From positions 62,001 to 126,000 of the forward strand of contig JAACJM010000171.1 of NCBI GenBank assembly GCA_013368315.1: a stretch of DNA of 64,000 nt, in the 5' to 3' direction. The DNA comes from Tetrapyrgos nigripes. Lineage: Eukaryota; Basidiomycota; Agaricomycetes; Agaricales; Campanellaceae. Numbering within the stretch: position 1 is the stretch's first letter; the number at the start of each line of letters is the position of its first letter. The position numbers and the translations under genes were made by a program. This document shows positions 53,844-64,000 of the stretch, piece after piece. Below the pieces are notes generated by a model that worked only from the letters and a program-made list of their open reading frames with translations, did not search any database and was not told the origin of the DNA.

Positions 53844-56800
53844 GGTGAACGTGGAATGGAGGGACGTTGTGCTACATGTAGGTGTCCACCTGTATTCGGA
53901 TGTGTTGAAGAGGAGTGTTTTGGAGCTGGGATGTTTTGCGCTGATTGCATTGTAAGTGTCCATGCTAGACTTCCATTACATTGGATTGAGGTATGTTCTT
54001 ATTGGGGCTATAGGAAGTCATTTTGAATACCTTTTCAGGAATGGAATACAAAATCAAATTTCTTCCAATCGACTTCTCTTAAGGCTCTAGGTTTGCGGGT
54101 GCAATTGGGTCATAGTCGGTCCAGATGTATCCACCCCCAGCCAGCTCATCATGATGAGTTCACAGTTATCCATACAAATGGTATTCATCAAGTCACAGTT
54201 GATTTTTGTGGGTGCAATCAAGCAGAGAAGCATTACATTCAACTGCTCAGGTCCATGTGGTATCCTGCTACACCCAGAGATCCCCAGACAGCGACAACGT
54301 TCTCCTGCCTCCGACAATTCCAGCATTTAAACTGTATGACTTCTACAAGTCTTTAGAGATGATGACAAAGAATAGGCAGCGGGAAATTCCTAAGGTACAC
54401 ATTCATTTTTGAATTTGTTTCATCTTCACTGATTTGGCTTCAGGATAGATATCGCACTCTTTTGAGGACTGTTTTTCAATGGAGGCATCTTAAGATGCTC
54501 AAACGAGGAGGCCGTTGTCATGCACAGTCTGGGATTGCAGGAACGGGATATGGGGAGCTAGCCTTAGAGTGTCCGGCATGTCCTCTTCCTGGAAGAAACC
54601 TCCCAAGTAATTGGAGAGAGGCTGGCCCTGATGAAGCGTGAGTTGACCTACTGAGATCTCCATGGGTATCTCATTCACAGTGGATTGATCCCCACCCATA
54701 GTGGGATATCAGTGGGCTTTCTCCAACCCAGATTGGGATATCAGTGAGGCTCCCTCTTGACATAAAGTGATTCTAACAGCTTGGACATAGATTCCTTTAT
54801 ACATTGTTTTTGGCCCTAGATGCCAACTTTCGCTTGCGAAATCGGGTAGTCTCTAATGAGCAATGGAGTCCGATTCTTGGGGACAGGTGGGCATATTTAG
54901 TCCTGAGTAGTCCATATCAAGAACACATTTCTCAGTTTGTAGATCAAGCAGATGTAGGAGCTACCCGTGTTTGAGATAGCATAAAGGCTTATGTTTCATT
55001 TTTTAGATGAGCAGTTGTTCTGGGTTCCAGGCCATGTTCCTAGCAAACCTTCAGAATGTCAAAGGTTTGCGAGTAAGTGGGGTTGCAGGATGCTGCTGTG
55101 GGCGTCATCGGGTGTGGAGACCATGTGGTCTGGGAGATCTCCAGAAGGGAGAGTGGTATGTTGTTCTGTTTTTGTTTTGCTGTGGAACCAGTTCTGATGT
55201 CATTTTCAGATACTGCAATGTAGATTTTGTTTTCTGGTCTACAATGGATGGGGAGGACTACTTGAATGTTGTTATCTCCTATGACATTTCGTGCCAGTGG
55301 TCTCAAAGGTTTTGGGAATGCATGGAACAACTTAATCCCAAATGGAAATTCGAGTTTTCAGAAACTGGTGTCAGATTTATGGTTCCCAAATTCCATCTGC
55401 GTGCTCATCAGCCTGAATGCCATGCTGATTTCAACTTTGACTATGCACCAGGATGTGGACAGACACACGGAGAAGTTATTGAAGAGGGATGGGCGGAATC
55501 GAATAAGGCCGCTGCTCAGACAAAGGAAATGGGTCCAGGTACGCGAGCACAGACCCTGGACGACATTTTTGGCTTCCACAATTTCCAGAACATCTCCAAC
55601 CTTGGTTAGTTAAGTTGCCTATTTAATTGATTGAATGCTTCTCACGACTGTGATTTAGATAAAATCCTCATGAACGACTTATTGCTGCAGTAAAAGAGTA
55701 TGATCAGCATTTTCGGGACTTCTCCTCATTTGATTTGGGTTTGGAAAGGTGTAAGCAAGTTGGAAGACAGAAATTGAACAAGTGGCTGGCCAAGGTCACG
55801 GCATGGGAGGATGATAACGGAGAAATGTGTCCATATGAGGATGAAACTAAATGTACGAGTCTCATTTTTGTTCTTCCATCAAAATCTGAACTGAATATGG
55901 CAAATAGCCAATGAAAAAGATCAGTTTAAACTCATCCAAATTGAATTGGAAGAAGAAGAGAGGAAGAGCATGCAGACTGGATTACGGTATCCAAGCAGCC
56001 CATCAACATTTATTGCCACTGGTATTGAGATCCAGGAGTCTCAGTGCGTACGCTCAGTGTCACAGAGGATTTATTTGCTCAAACAGTGTCTTTTAGGCGC
56101 CAACTTGAACTATTCATAACTACAAATAAATATCTGGCCCCTACACAACACCTCGAGCTCCAAAAGCGGCATGCCGGCCTTATGAAGCGTATCACCAGTT
56201 TTTGGACACTCCAACATCTACTCATGCCTGGACTGTCAGATGTTCTTTCCACTGAGAACATGCCACACATCAATGACCCTGATACTGCACACCCAGAGAA
56301 AATCCCCCTCTTTCTACCATCAGAATGTGGGACAGCATCTGCAAGGAGCCGTGCTTGCATTCTGGACCTCCCAAAAATTGAAGCACAATTACGAATGTCA
56401 GAAGCTCAGGATGCTCTGGAGGGTGTTAGGGACGGTCTCCATGCTAGGACGATGTCAGCTAGGTTTAAACTCCACAATATCACGGGTCAAGTCGAGAGTG
56501 GGCGAGCTGGCAGTATTTTACGGCAGATTGATATTAAAATCCACTCACATAAAATTAGATATTGCTTGGCACGTACTGCCCTATTGCGTCTATTCAGCCC
56601 AGGAGACTGGACAACAGCATTACAGGAGCTCTGAGATGAAGATGTCCATGGCATTAATGAACGTGCTTTGACAGAGGAAGAGCTGAAAGAGAGGGAAGAA
56701 CAGATAGAGAGGTTGAAGAGGAGTGGAGTTGTCCTGAGTGATGACTCTGATGATGAATATTTGGTGGAAGAGGGGATTGTGTCCTGGGTACGAGGAGAAA

Positions 56801-57353
56801 GTAGGCGAACCTTATCATGGATATGGTATGATCCGGCTGTCTCAGAGGATGATCCTAAGTTCCGTAATCGTGAGTAAATGGGTCCTCAGTACCTGTGATT
56901 GTCATTGTTGATCAATTTTGTAGCTATATGTGTTGAGTGGTGTAAAGCGAGGGCGAGGATGCAGCAATAGAGAGAAGAGATCCTGCTCCTGGTAGAGGAG
57001 ATTGGTCGTATGTCAAAATACATGGCCTGGAGAGGAAATTGGTGGGGGAGAGGAAGGTTGGAAATGTTGGTATGCGGCACTCAGAAGAGGCAGAGGCAGA
57101 GGATCCAGAGAATAATTCCGAACGAGACACAGTTTCCAAGGCACTTCAGGAAGGGCTGAATGCCTATGCTTCTCAGCAGAAGTTTTTCGCTGACAATCGT
57201 GTGCTGGAAATTAGTACAAGCTGGGATAACCTGCTGGAGTATGCAAAGGGAGTCATTGGGGGTCATGAAAACTTGACAATGCTCAGGATTGAGTTGGATG
57301 AGGACATTGGGAATGACGGAGGTATAGAGCATAGAGCAGAAGAGGATTTATAA

Positions 57354-57829
57354 TGAAATAAGTGTGGTAGTGGTACTAGAGGATCGACTGGGATTGTGTA
57401 TATCCACAATCAAAGACACTGACCGACATTCTGATACAGGTGGCTTAATAGTAGCTGTAAATCTGAGGGCACTAGCTGAGGTAATTGTATCATAACCAAG
57501 GACCCCCAAACTAATTGTATCATAGCTGAGGACCCCCAAAAAATGTCTGTCTCCATAGCTGAGCTAGTGTACCAACCGATCCAAGAATAAAGCCGAGAAC
57601 TCCTGCCATGCTTTGCCGCACCTACCAATTGTCCGATCTGACCAATAGCCTCTGGGTTCCACCCCATATCTAGTTATATTACCCACTACTCCAGAGTGGC
57701 AATGACCCACCCATTTTGGAATACACCCATCATGAGTTCTTGGGCCTTCATAGGGTGAGCCAATTGCACAACCAAAGATCGCAGGTTGGCGTCGTCAGAT
57801 TCCTATTCAATTCTTTCATCATTCTTCAG
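57354..57829. other. Spacer with a short direct repeat
   Basis: AATTGTATCATA..C.AGGACCCCCAAA occurs twice (about 57484 and 57514). Nothing codes. It could contain the right end of the KDZ unit, but I cannot define terminal repeats. Confidence 0.4.
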
Positions 57830-59064
57830 ATTCTACAGCTATTTTCACTGAAGAAGATTTCAGTCGGAAGGATGTTCTGAACCAATGGGAACAGGAGGTG
57901 TTAGAGTCTGTTTGGAAAAGAAGAGGTGTACCGACATCAGATTCAAGTTTACCAAAGCTCAAGAACTCCCAGAAGCAGCTCAAAAAATGAAAGAAGATGT
58001 ATCACTTACAGATAAGATTCTGTCCCAATATCATCAGTTTTTACCAGTTTTTGACAAACAAACTTCAGAACGACTACCGAAACGTGGCAAATGGGATCAT
58101 GCTATCAAACTGAAGCCAGATTTTTAACCTCGTCCTTGCAAAACCTATCCCTTATCTCCTAATGAACAACAAGAACTTGACAATTTCATTGATGAGAACT
58201 TAGAAAAGGAATACATAAGATGGTCGAAGTCTCCTATGGCAAGTCCCTTCTTCTTTGTTAAAAATAAAGACAGAAAGCTATGCCCCATAAAGGACTACTG
58301 AGCATTGAACAAAGGGACCATAAAGAACGAATACCCTTTACCACTCATATTAGAGCTGGTATACAAACTCAAAGGAGCACGAGTCTTTTCAAAAATTGAT
58401 CTTCAATGGGTATATAATGATGTGTGAATAAAGGAAGGAGATGAGTGGAAAGCAGCATTCAAGACAAATAGGGGACTTTTTGAGCCAACAGTGATGTTCC
58501 TCAGTCTTATGAACTCTCCTGCAACATTTCAGGCAATGATGAATACCCTTTTTAAGGACCTCATTGATTCAGGAAAAGTGGTTATCTATATGGACAACAT
58601 CTTGATCTTTATGGAAAATTTGGAAGAATATTGACAAATGGTCAAACAAGTGCTTGCACAACTTCAGGAAAATGACCTTTATGCCAAACCAGAAAAATGT
58701 ACCTTCAAAGCTAGCTCAGTAGAATTCCTAGGTCTCATCGTCTCTCACAATACATTGGCAATGGATCCTGTCAAAGTCAAAGGCGTCACTGAATGGCCAA
58801 CACCACAAAACGTCAAAGATGTTCAATTGTTCCTGGGATTTGGAAATTTCTATCGTTGTTTTATACATGATTTCTCTAAGGTCGCCCAACCACTTTTTGA
58901 TCTTACAAAGAAGGATGAACCTTGGAAGTGGTCTGTCAATGCAGAGAAAGCCTTTCAGGCACTTAAAGATGTGTTTACTTCTTCACCAGTCCTTTTAATG
59001 CCTAATCATTCTAAACCATATCGAGTAGAAGTAGATGCTTCCAATTATGCCACAGGAGGTATTC
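57830..59064 (+). pseudogene. Gypsy copy B: reverse transcriptase and start of RNase H, broken
   Basis: Reading resumes as EEDFSRKDVLNQWEQE, then [94 protein letters not shown] and IYMDNILIFMENLEEY, then CTFKASSVEFLGLIVSHNTL and FLGFGNFYRCFIHDFSKVAQ, up to the RNase H start VEVDASNYATGGI. This is the standard gypsy RT order. The catalytic YxDD is YMDN, so the second aspartate is lost. Stops are TAA at about 58126, TGA 58299-58301 (DY-stop-ALN), TGA 58425-58427 and TGA 58632-58634 (EEY-stop-QMV). The sister copy C has CGA at the last site. It is cut at 59065 by the LTR of copy C. Confidence 0.88.
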
Positions 59065-60354
59065 AGTCAAGTTTGCTGGTACACTTGATTAACCACCCAA
59101 GTCACACAGTTTGAAGATAGATATAAAATGATTGATTGAGAGATAGAGATAGTGATAGGGCTACTGAGTGTATAGAGTAGAAATGTAGTTTCAATATAAA
59201 ACCACTAAATTCGCACTAAAACACTCAATAAGACTCCTTAAGTTTCGAAAGGGTCTCAGATGATAAGAGTATTGAGGAGGGAAGCTCAACACTCTCTAGG
59301 ATGATCTTGGTAGGTAGGTGGTTCAATATTCAATCAGACGGAGATTCCTCTGTAATACTGCGAGTCCACAGGCGGGATTCCCCTATTCAACTAACTGAGA
59401 TTCCTCAGTGCACAAAACTGCGAGTCCGCAGGTTGGGATTCCCCTGATCAAAATAAACTCTAAAACTCTTTCTCCGTTGTCACCCGAAGACGAGGTCTCT
59501 GGTGTCTAATGGGGCAGGTTGTGTGTCTACATATCTACATCTACTGTATTTATATACATGTCCAATGAATTAAAGTAAAGATGAATAGGTATATAATTGC
59601 GGGCGCGAATGGGTAGTGTATCTGTGGCGGTGGCTTGGAGCCCTCGCATATGCCTTTCCGTTCTTCGGTTCTCTTCTTTCTCTGCGATTGAGTTTCCCTA
59701 AGCTCATCTTTCAATTGTTCTTCATTCTTCAGGTGCCACAGTATTCATTTCCTTGGGAACAGGTTTCTGAAAGTCTCTGAGAGTGCCATTACTCGGAATC
59801 AAGGTTCAAGCTTTCCATTGTTCACTCATGATTTAATATTATGACTAGCCTGGAGCCACAGCTCCATTCTTTAGGTAGTCCTGACCAAGGACTCTTACTT
59901 GGATAGCCTCTTCGGGTCAAATTCAAGTAAGTGGTTTTATTGTAGTCATCGCAATTTTACAGGGGTGTATGATGTGCAGTCGTATCAATAGAGAAAGAGA
60001 AACGAATAGGCTGACTATGCTCTACACTGCGTAGTACTAGTACGGAGTGGAGATGAAGTGAACAAACTAAAGGACTAACTAGAATCTCTAGTGGTTTATA
60101 TAGAAGAGTAATGAATAAGTGATAGGAAAAAGATAGGAGAAATAGGAGAAATGTGGAAGAAAGTGGAGAAATGTAGGGTAAAGATAAGATCGATGGAATG
60201 GAAGATTGATTGACAGTTATTATAGAGTTTGACAGGTTTTATAAGGTTTGAAGTCAGGTTTATCAAGGAAATGCAATAGATGAATGATCAAAAAATGGGT
60301 TCAATAATGTAGTAGAAGAGGAAGGAGGACAAAGAACTGTAGCAGTTTGTGACA
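59065..60354 (-). repeat. 3' LTR of gypsy copy C, interrupted by a solo LTR
   Basis: The minus strand starts TGTCACAAACTGCTACAG at 60354 and ends ...GCAAACTTGACT at 59065. Without the 835-bp insert and its 4-bp duplication it is about 451 bp, matching the 453-bp LTR of copy A. The last base is T where A is expected. Confidence 0.82.
59153..59987 (-). mobile_element. Solo LTR of a different element inside the gypsy LTR (835 bp)
   Basis: The minus strand begins TGATACGACTGCACATCATA and ends ...GTAGCCCTATCA, giving TGATA...TATCA inverted ends. ATAG flanks both sides (59149-59152 and 59988-59991), a probable 4-bp duplication. It has no open frame of note. Two units of about 58 bp (GAGATTCCTC...CTGCGAGTCC...GGGATTCCCCT) lie at about 59340-59395 and 59398-59455. 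The family is not identified. Confidence 0.68.
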
Positions 60355-60368
60355 TTACCCCCTCTTTA
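60355..60368 (-). promoter_or_regulatory. Polypurine tract of gypsy copy C
   Basis: The minus strand reads AAAGAGGGGGTAA directly before the LTR start. This is the expected primer site for plus-strand DNA synthesis. Confidence 0.75.
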
Positions 60369-60479
60369 AGTTGTGCTTTTGCCTGGAGCACATGTGTACT
60401 TCTCCAAATGTCTTCAAAACTAATTCCCATTGATCGTACCATGGATCCTTTGTGTATTAGGTTTGGGTGTTCTCAATGG

Positions 60480-61660
60480 AAGGTTTCAATCATCTCCTTC
60501 AATTTTGTCAAACCTGAAGCTGGTTCCCATGAATTCTCAGAGCCCGAGTAGTCCAACCATTTGACCAAATACTGCACTCCTCAACGATTCTTAGTTGGCT
60601 TCAAATCTAGAATCACCTCTATGTCATACTCATTATCTTCTGGCAGTAACACTGCTGGTTCCCCTGGATAGTTCACTCCATGAGCTTCAGTCTCCTTATA
60701 TGGTGATAGTAGTGAAGCATGGAAGACTGGGTGAATTCGCCAGGTGTTTGGCAGTTTGAGATGATGGTTAACTTCATCAATTACATCAGTGATTTCAAAT
60801 GGTCCATGACGATGGTTAGCCAACTTAGCTTTTGGCCTAGTTGTCTTTAAGTTCTTTCCATCTAGCAGTACTTTGTCCCCAACTTTGAATTTTAACCCTT
60901 CTTTTACATGGTCCATGTTCTGTCTTTTCATCAACTCTGCTGCCATTGCTAAACTTGCTTTCAATTCTTCCTGTATTTCCTCTAAGTTTTGAAGGTGTTC
61001 TTCTACTTTCAGTACATGTGAAGAAGGATTGATTGAAGGAAAGAGTTGAGGAAGATATCCATGAAGTAATTCAAAAGGTGATTTCCCAGTGGCCAAATGT
61101 ACTCAGATGTTATGACAGAATTTGGCATACGGTAAATATTTGACCCAATCATCCTGACAATAGTTGCAGAAGGTTCTTAAGTATTGTTCCAGTTCTTGAT
61201 TGAACCTTTTGGTTTCACTGTCTGTTTGGGGGTGATAAGCTGTACTGAGAGCTGAGGTGATACCTAACTTAGTGTATATCCCTCTCATAACCTGACTCAC
61301 AAATTGTGGACCTCGATCTGATATCATTTTGTCCCATAGACCATACCATCACCAAGTGTTATTGAACAAAACATCAATAGTACTGTCACTATCAATATCT
61401 TTTTGGCAGGGAGAAATGACTACTGTCTTAGTCAACCAGTCAACTGTTACATGAATTGCATTGAAACCTTCACATTCTGGAAGATCCGTGATAAAATCAG
61501 TGGTGATGGTACTAAAGGGCCATTCTGGAACATCGTTCAGGACCAATGGTACATGTAATGGATGGTTTTGTGCCTTGGTCAATTGGCAAGTAGCGCATCC
61601 TTTGACATAATCACAACCAAATACTGACATACCAGGCCACCAAAATTCCCTGCTAATTAG
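60480..61660 (-). pseudogene. Gypsy integrase with C-terminal chromodomain, broken
   Basis: The minus strand has the zinc-binding tail CDYVKGCATCQLTKAQ, then TTDFITDLPECEGFNAIHVT (first Asp), MISDRGPQFVSQVMRGIYTK (second Asp) and TAYHPQTDSETKRFNQELEQ. The last block normally reads DGQTER or DGQSER, so the catalytic Glu appears as Lys. The C-terminus has FKVGDKVLLDGKNLKTTRPK and RHGPFEITDVIDEVNHHLKL, then KNR-stop-GVQYLVKWLDYSGSENSWEP, a clear chromodomain (YLVKW.....SWEP). Chromodomains tether integration to modified histones. Stops lie at about 61344-61346, 61097-61099 and 60580-60582, mostly TGA where CGA is likely. The protein is not functional. Confidence 0.88.
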
Positions 61661-62367
61661 TTCATAGGTTTTGAACCGGCCTAGGTGTCCAGTGGTGAGA
61701 CTATGTCTCTATGTAGTTGTTGGTCGTAGGGGATGTAGACTTTGCCTTGGAACAAAATAATCCCGTCTTCATAATTCCATTCCTGTAGGTTCTTGACCAG
61801 CGAGCATGGACCATTGTTTAAGATGACTTTGAGAGCACTCACAACTTCCTTGTCTTTCTTTGGACACTCTTTAATCTGTCTCCTTAGTTCAGCATCTCCA
61901 ATCACACTCACTGACCCTGGTCTTGTAGCTCAAATTCTGAAGAACTTGGGGTCTAGTAACACTCTGTCCTTATTGTCGTCTTCGACCCCCTCTTTATGAT
62001 CCAGTCTTCAAGAAAGAGGATCACTTCAATTAAGACTTCTGGGTTTATGGATAGGGATGAAGTTGAATCTGGTAAGAAACAGAGCCATTCTTGCTTGTTG
62101 TTGGCTTAGTTTCTGAGAAGTGGTGAAGTACTCTAGATTTTTGTGGTCAGTGAGGATCTCGATAGTATGTGGTGCACCTTCAAGATAGTGTCACCAAGCC
62201 TCCAATGCCTATATGATTGCTAACAACTCTTTATCATGAATGTCATAGTTTTGTTCAGTCTCAGATAAGGATTTCAATAGGTAAGCAACTGGATGCCACT
62301 TGTCATCTGATCCTTTCTGTGACAGAATACCTCCAGTGGCATAATCAGAAGCATCTACTTCTACTCA
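61661..62367 (-). pseudogene. Gypsy RNase H and connection region, broken
   Basis: From KPY-stop-VEVDASDYATGGILSQ the reading continues WHPVAYLLKSLSETEQNYDI, HDKELLAIIQALEAW-stop, YLEGAPHTIEILTDHKNLEY and LSQQQARMALFLTRFNF. RNase H removes the RNA strand after reverse transcription. Asp, Glu and Asp residues of the active site are present in the DAS, KELLAI and TDHKNLEY motifs. The TGA at 62365-62367 is CGA in copy B (59022-59024). Confidence 0.85.
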
Positions 62368-63066
62368 ATATGGTTTAGAATGATCAGGCATCAAAAGGAC
62401 TGGTGAAGAAGTAAATGCATCTTTGAGTGCCTGAAAGGCTTTTTCTGTATCGACACTCCACTTCCAAGGTTCATCCTTTTTTGTAAGATCAAAAAGCAGT
62501 CGAGTGACCTTAGAGAAATCATGTATAAAATGACGATAGAAGTTTCCAAATCCCAAGAATGATTGAAAATCTTTGACATTTTGTGGTGTTGGCCATTTGG
62601 TGACGCCTTTGACTTTGATAGGATCCATTGCCAATGTGTTGTGAGGGATGATGAGACCTAGTAATTCTATTGAGCTAGCTTTGAAGGTACACTTCTCTGG
62701 TTTGGCATAAAGGTCATTTTCCTGAAGTTGTGCGAGTACTTGTTTGACCATTTGTCGATGTTCCTCTAATGTCTCTGTGAAGATCAAGATGTCATCCATA
62801 TAGATAACCACTTTTCCTGAATCAATGAGGTCCTTAAAAAGGGTATTCATCATTGCCTGAAACATTGCAGGAGAGTTCATAAGACCAAAGAACATCACCA
62901 TTGGTTCAAAAATTCCCCTATTTGTCTTGAATGCCACTTTCCACTCATCTCCTTCCTTTATCTGCACATTATTATATCCCCATTGAAGATCAATTTTTGA
63001 AAAGACTTGTGCTCCCTTGAGTTTGTCTACCAGCTCTGATATAAGTGGTAAAGGGTATTCGTTCTA
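62365..63066 (-). pseudogene. Gypsy copy C reverse transcriptase, N-terminally deleted
   Basis: Open from EYPLPLISELVDKLKGAQVF through VAFKTNRGIFEPMVMFFGLM, MMNTLFKDLIDSGKVVIYMD (YMDD intact), EEHRQMVKQVLAQLQENDLY, CTFKASSIELLGLIIPHNTL to VLLMPDHSKPY. The motif before EYPLP is gag sequence, so the fingers region of RT and the whole protease are missing. See the junction at 63066. Confidence 0.88.
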
Positions 63067-63757
63067 ACAAGAGGAACAAGGACACCTTGGAGTCCTCAGT
63101 CAAGTATCTAGCTTTATTCTGATGTAGATAATTGTTGAATGAAGCTAGCCACTGCTTTGCTTCATCACGTTCTCCATTGAAGGTGTCAGGTTTCCTTCCT
63201 CATTCAGAAGTACTGTTGGAGTCGTTAGGTGCTACATCAGACATGGCTGGATTGTCTGGATCTGATGGATCTGGAGAGGAAGGAGGGTTTGGATGACAAG
63301 GGGCTACAGATGGTCCTTTGTTGGACAGAATTATGGGAGAAGAAGGGTTGTCTGGATCTGATGGATCAGGAGAAGGATCTCAGGGAGGGGTTGATGGGTT
63401 ATTAGAAGATGGATCTGGTAACAGATCTTACACAGAAGTCAGATCAGGTGGTATGAGAGAAGAGGGTTCTGGGTTCAGTTGGGTATTTGTAGGGGTAGAT
63501 GATCTCTGTTCTGCTTCAGTTTCAGAGTTGATAATAGGATGAGCTTTTCAAATAGCAAGTTCTTGGTTGTGCATTACAACTTCACACTCAATAGGAAGGG
63601 TTTTGGTTTTGGGAAGTGTTTGAGTGTTGTACCTGTTAATACAGGGCTGGTTTTTGCAGAATATATAAGGTTTCAAACTCTCTGAGTTATAATTGCAGTT
63701 GAGAACCCTCAATGATCTGCACAGGGAAGACTTGGATCTGCAGATGCAGACCGTCAA
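63067..63757 (-). pseudogene. Gag remnant of gypsy copy C
   Basis: The minus strand starts in text homologous to 33740-34300 of copy A (LNCNYNSESLKPYIFCKNQP, CINRYNTQTLP, ECEVVMHNQELAI), then a Pro/Ser/Asp-rich part. It ends where SKVSLFL of gag runs directly into LLEREYPLP of RT. Many substitutions and stops. A plus-strand frame at 63318-63542 is the antisense shadow. Confidence 0.8.
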
Positions 63758-64000
63758 CTTGTCATATACTCTTTCTACAATCTCTTAGGGTCTTCTTTTC
63801 TACCCTTTAAATCGCCATGAAGATTCAAAGATAAAGGAAATAGGTGTGCTGTAGTCTGTAAGGGACAGTGTAGGTATATTGTACTCTCTGAGGAATAGAG
63901 GTCCCATAATCCTAACAACAGTTTCCTCAGTATCGAGGTCAAGGGTGACTCAGATGTATGAATAACTCATGTCACCTGGTCCCAATTTCCAAACCCAACA

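Larger units (their letters stand above)
45962..57353 (+). pseudogene. KDZ (Kyakuja-Dileera-Zisupton) transposase with CxC2-type cysteine cluster, interrupted twice
   Basis: Exon 1 (45962-46297) reads MGKRKQPTFSRPAPATHHKF with an acidic SEYDGGSDDDNGDFFDDFAG and ends LHS. The next exon (50873) reads DNPTRAWLDFRESYLDEFLW LEG. After the palindrome it continues RCATCRCPPVFGCVEEECFG and MFCADCIVSVHARLPLHWIE, then LGLRVQLGHSRSRC, VDFCGCNQAEKHYIQLLRSM and LECPACPLPGRNLP, a CxC2-like cysteine cluster. The catalytic DDE region follows: LALDANFRLRNR (about 54800), VISYDISCQWSQRFWE (about 55280), YAPGCGQTHGEVIEEGWAES (about 55470). The C-terminus has a RRTLSWIW motif and a helical tail to 57353. Many introns of about 50 nt are kept. 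Damage: a shift near 54320, stops near 54971 and 55010, a split-codon TGA near 55155/55210, TAG near 56966 and a shift before EGLNAYASQQ. It would cut and paste DNA if intact; this copy is dead. Confidence 0.85.
59065..64000 (-). mobile_element. Gypsy copy C (chromovirus), minus strand, runs off the right edge
   Basis: The order on the minus strand, from right to left, is leader (about 64000-63760), gag remnant (63757-63067), RT, RNase H, integrase, chromodomain, polypurine tract and 3' LTR. The order RT-RNase H-integrase-chromodomain identifies a chromovirus of Ty3/gypsy. The 5' LTR lies beyond the window. It is inserted into the pol gene of copy B: plus-strand GGAGGTATTC at 59055-59064 is where copy B stops. 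The right-hand target duplication cannot be checked. Confidence 0.88.

Noticed and set aside
56886..57139. Minus-strand frames overlapping the KDZ C-terminus
   Set aside because: The plus strand carries the recognisable KDZ tail (VEWCKARARMQQ, EGLNAYASQQ); the minus frames are shadows.
38231..57829. The 19.6-kb block between gypsy copy A protease and gypsy copy B reverse transcriptase as one giant insertion in a single element
   Set aside because: The last residues of A and the first of B are not adjacent in the expected polyprotein, and no target duplication was found at the two edges. Two separate copies is the simpler reading.

Overview
The window looks like repeat-rich nuclear DNA of a mushroom-forming basidiomycete (Agaricomycete). 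The reasons are the many 47-66 nt GT...AG introns with CTRAY-type branch sites, a KDZ transposase of the CxC2 type, a PIF-Harbinger element with a DUF6818-like partner, chromodomain Ty3/gypsy elements, and a dynein heavy chain fragment that keeps its introns. I saw no rRNA, tRNA or CRISPR array. Almost every coding region is a transposon gene or a decayed gene, so this is best read as a transposon graveyard with nested insertions. Gene names rest on motif recognition only; no search was run.

Layout. 0.5-3.1 kb: a decayed minus-strand gene split by a solo gypsy LTR with a clean 5-bp target duplication. 4.1-5.5 kb: a decayed WD40-like gene. 5.9-6.5 kb: a small hypothetical gene. 6.8-9.6 kb: a complete non-autonomous LTR element with an extremely pyrimidine-rich plus strand. 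9.8-13.3 kb: two decayed multi-exon hypothetical genes. 14.9-15.2 kb: a hairpin MITE. 15.7-16.2 kb: an adenylation-domain fragment. 16.5-19.5 kb: dynein heavy chain remnants (AAA2 to AAA5). 19.6-20.0 kb: a T5orf172/Mug113-like domain. 24.3-30.0 kb: a divergent pair (large transposase-like gene on minus, smaller gene on plus). 30.8-32.6 kb: a second, broken Harbinger remnant cut by a gypsy LTR. 32.6-38.2 kb: gypsy copy A (LTR, gag, protease) with about 2.5 kb of unassigned DNA between gag and protease. 38.6-42.0 kb: a multi-exon gene broken by a hAT MITE; a sister MITE lies at 43.2 kb. 43.8-45.5 kb: a multi-exon gene next to the KDZ unit.

45.96-57.35 kb is the centrepiece. A KDZ transposase gene carries two insertions. 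One is a complete 4.5-kb Harbinger element (46300-50819), placed exactly at a splice donor with a 3-bp duplication. The other is a 2.9-kb giant palindrome (50949-53843) with an approximately 10-bp duplication. Removing both restores continuous KDZ reading across each junction. 57.8-64 kb: gypsy copy B (plus strand, reverse transcriptase fragment) is interrupted by gypsy copy C (minus strand, runs off the window), and the LTR of copy C is itself interrupted by an 835-bp solo LTR.

A theme across the window is nonsense change at CGA arginine codons (CGA to TGA). Sister gypsy copies show it reciprocally: B has TGA where C has CGA, and C has TGA where B has CGA. This points to C-to-T decay at CpG, as expected from cytosine methylation or a RIP-like process.
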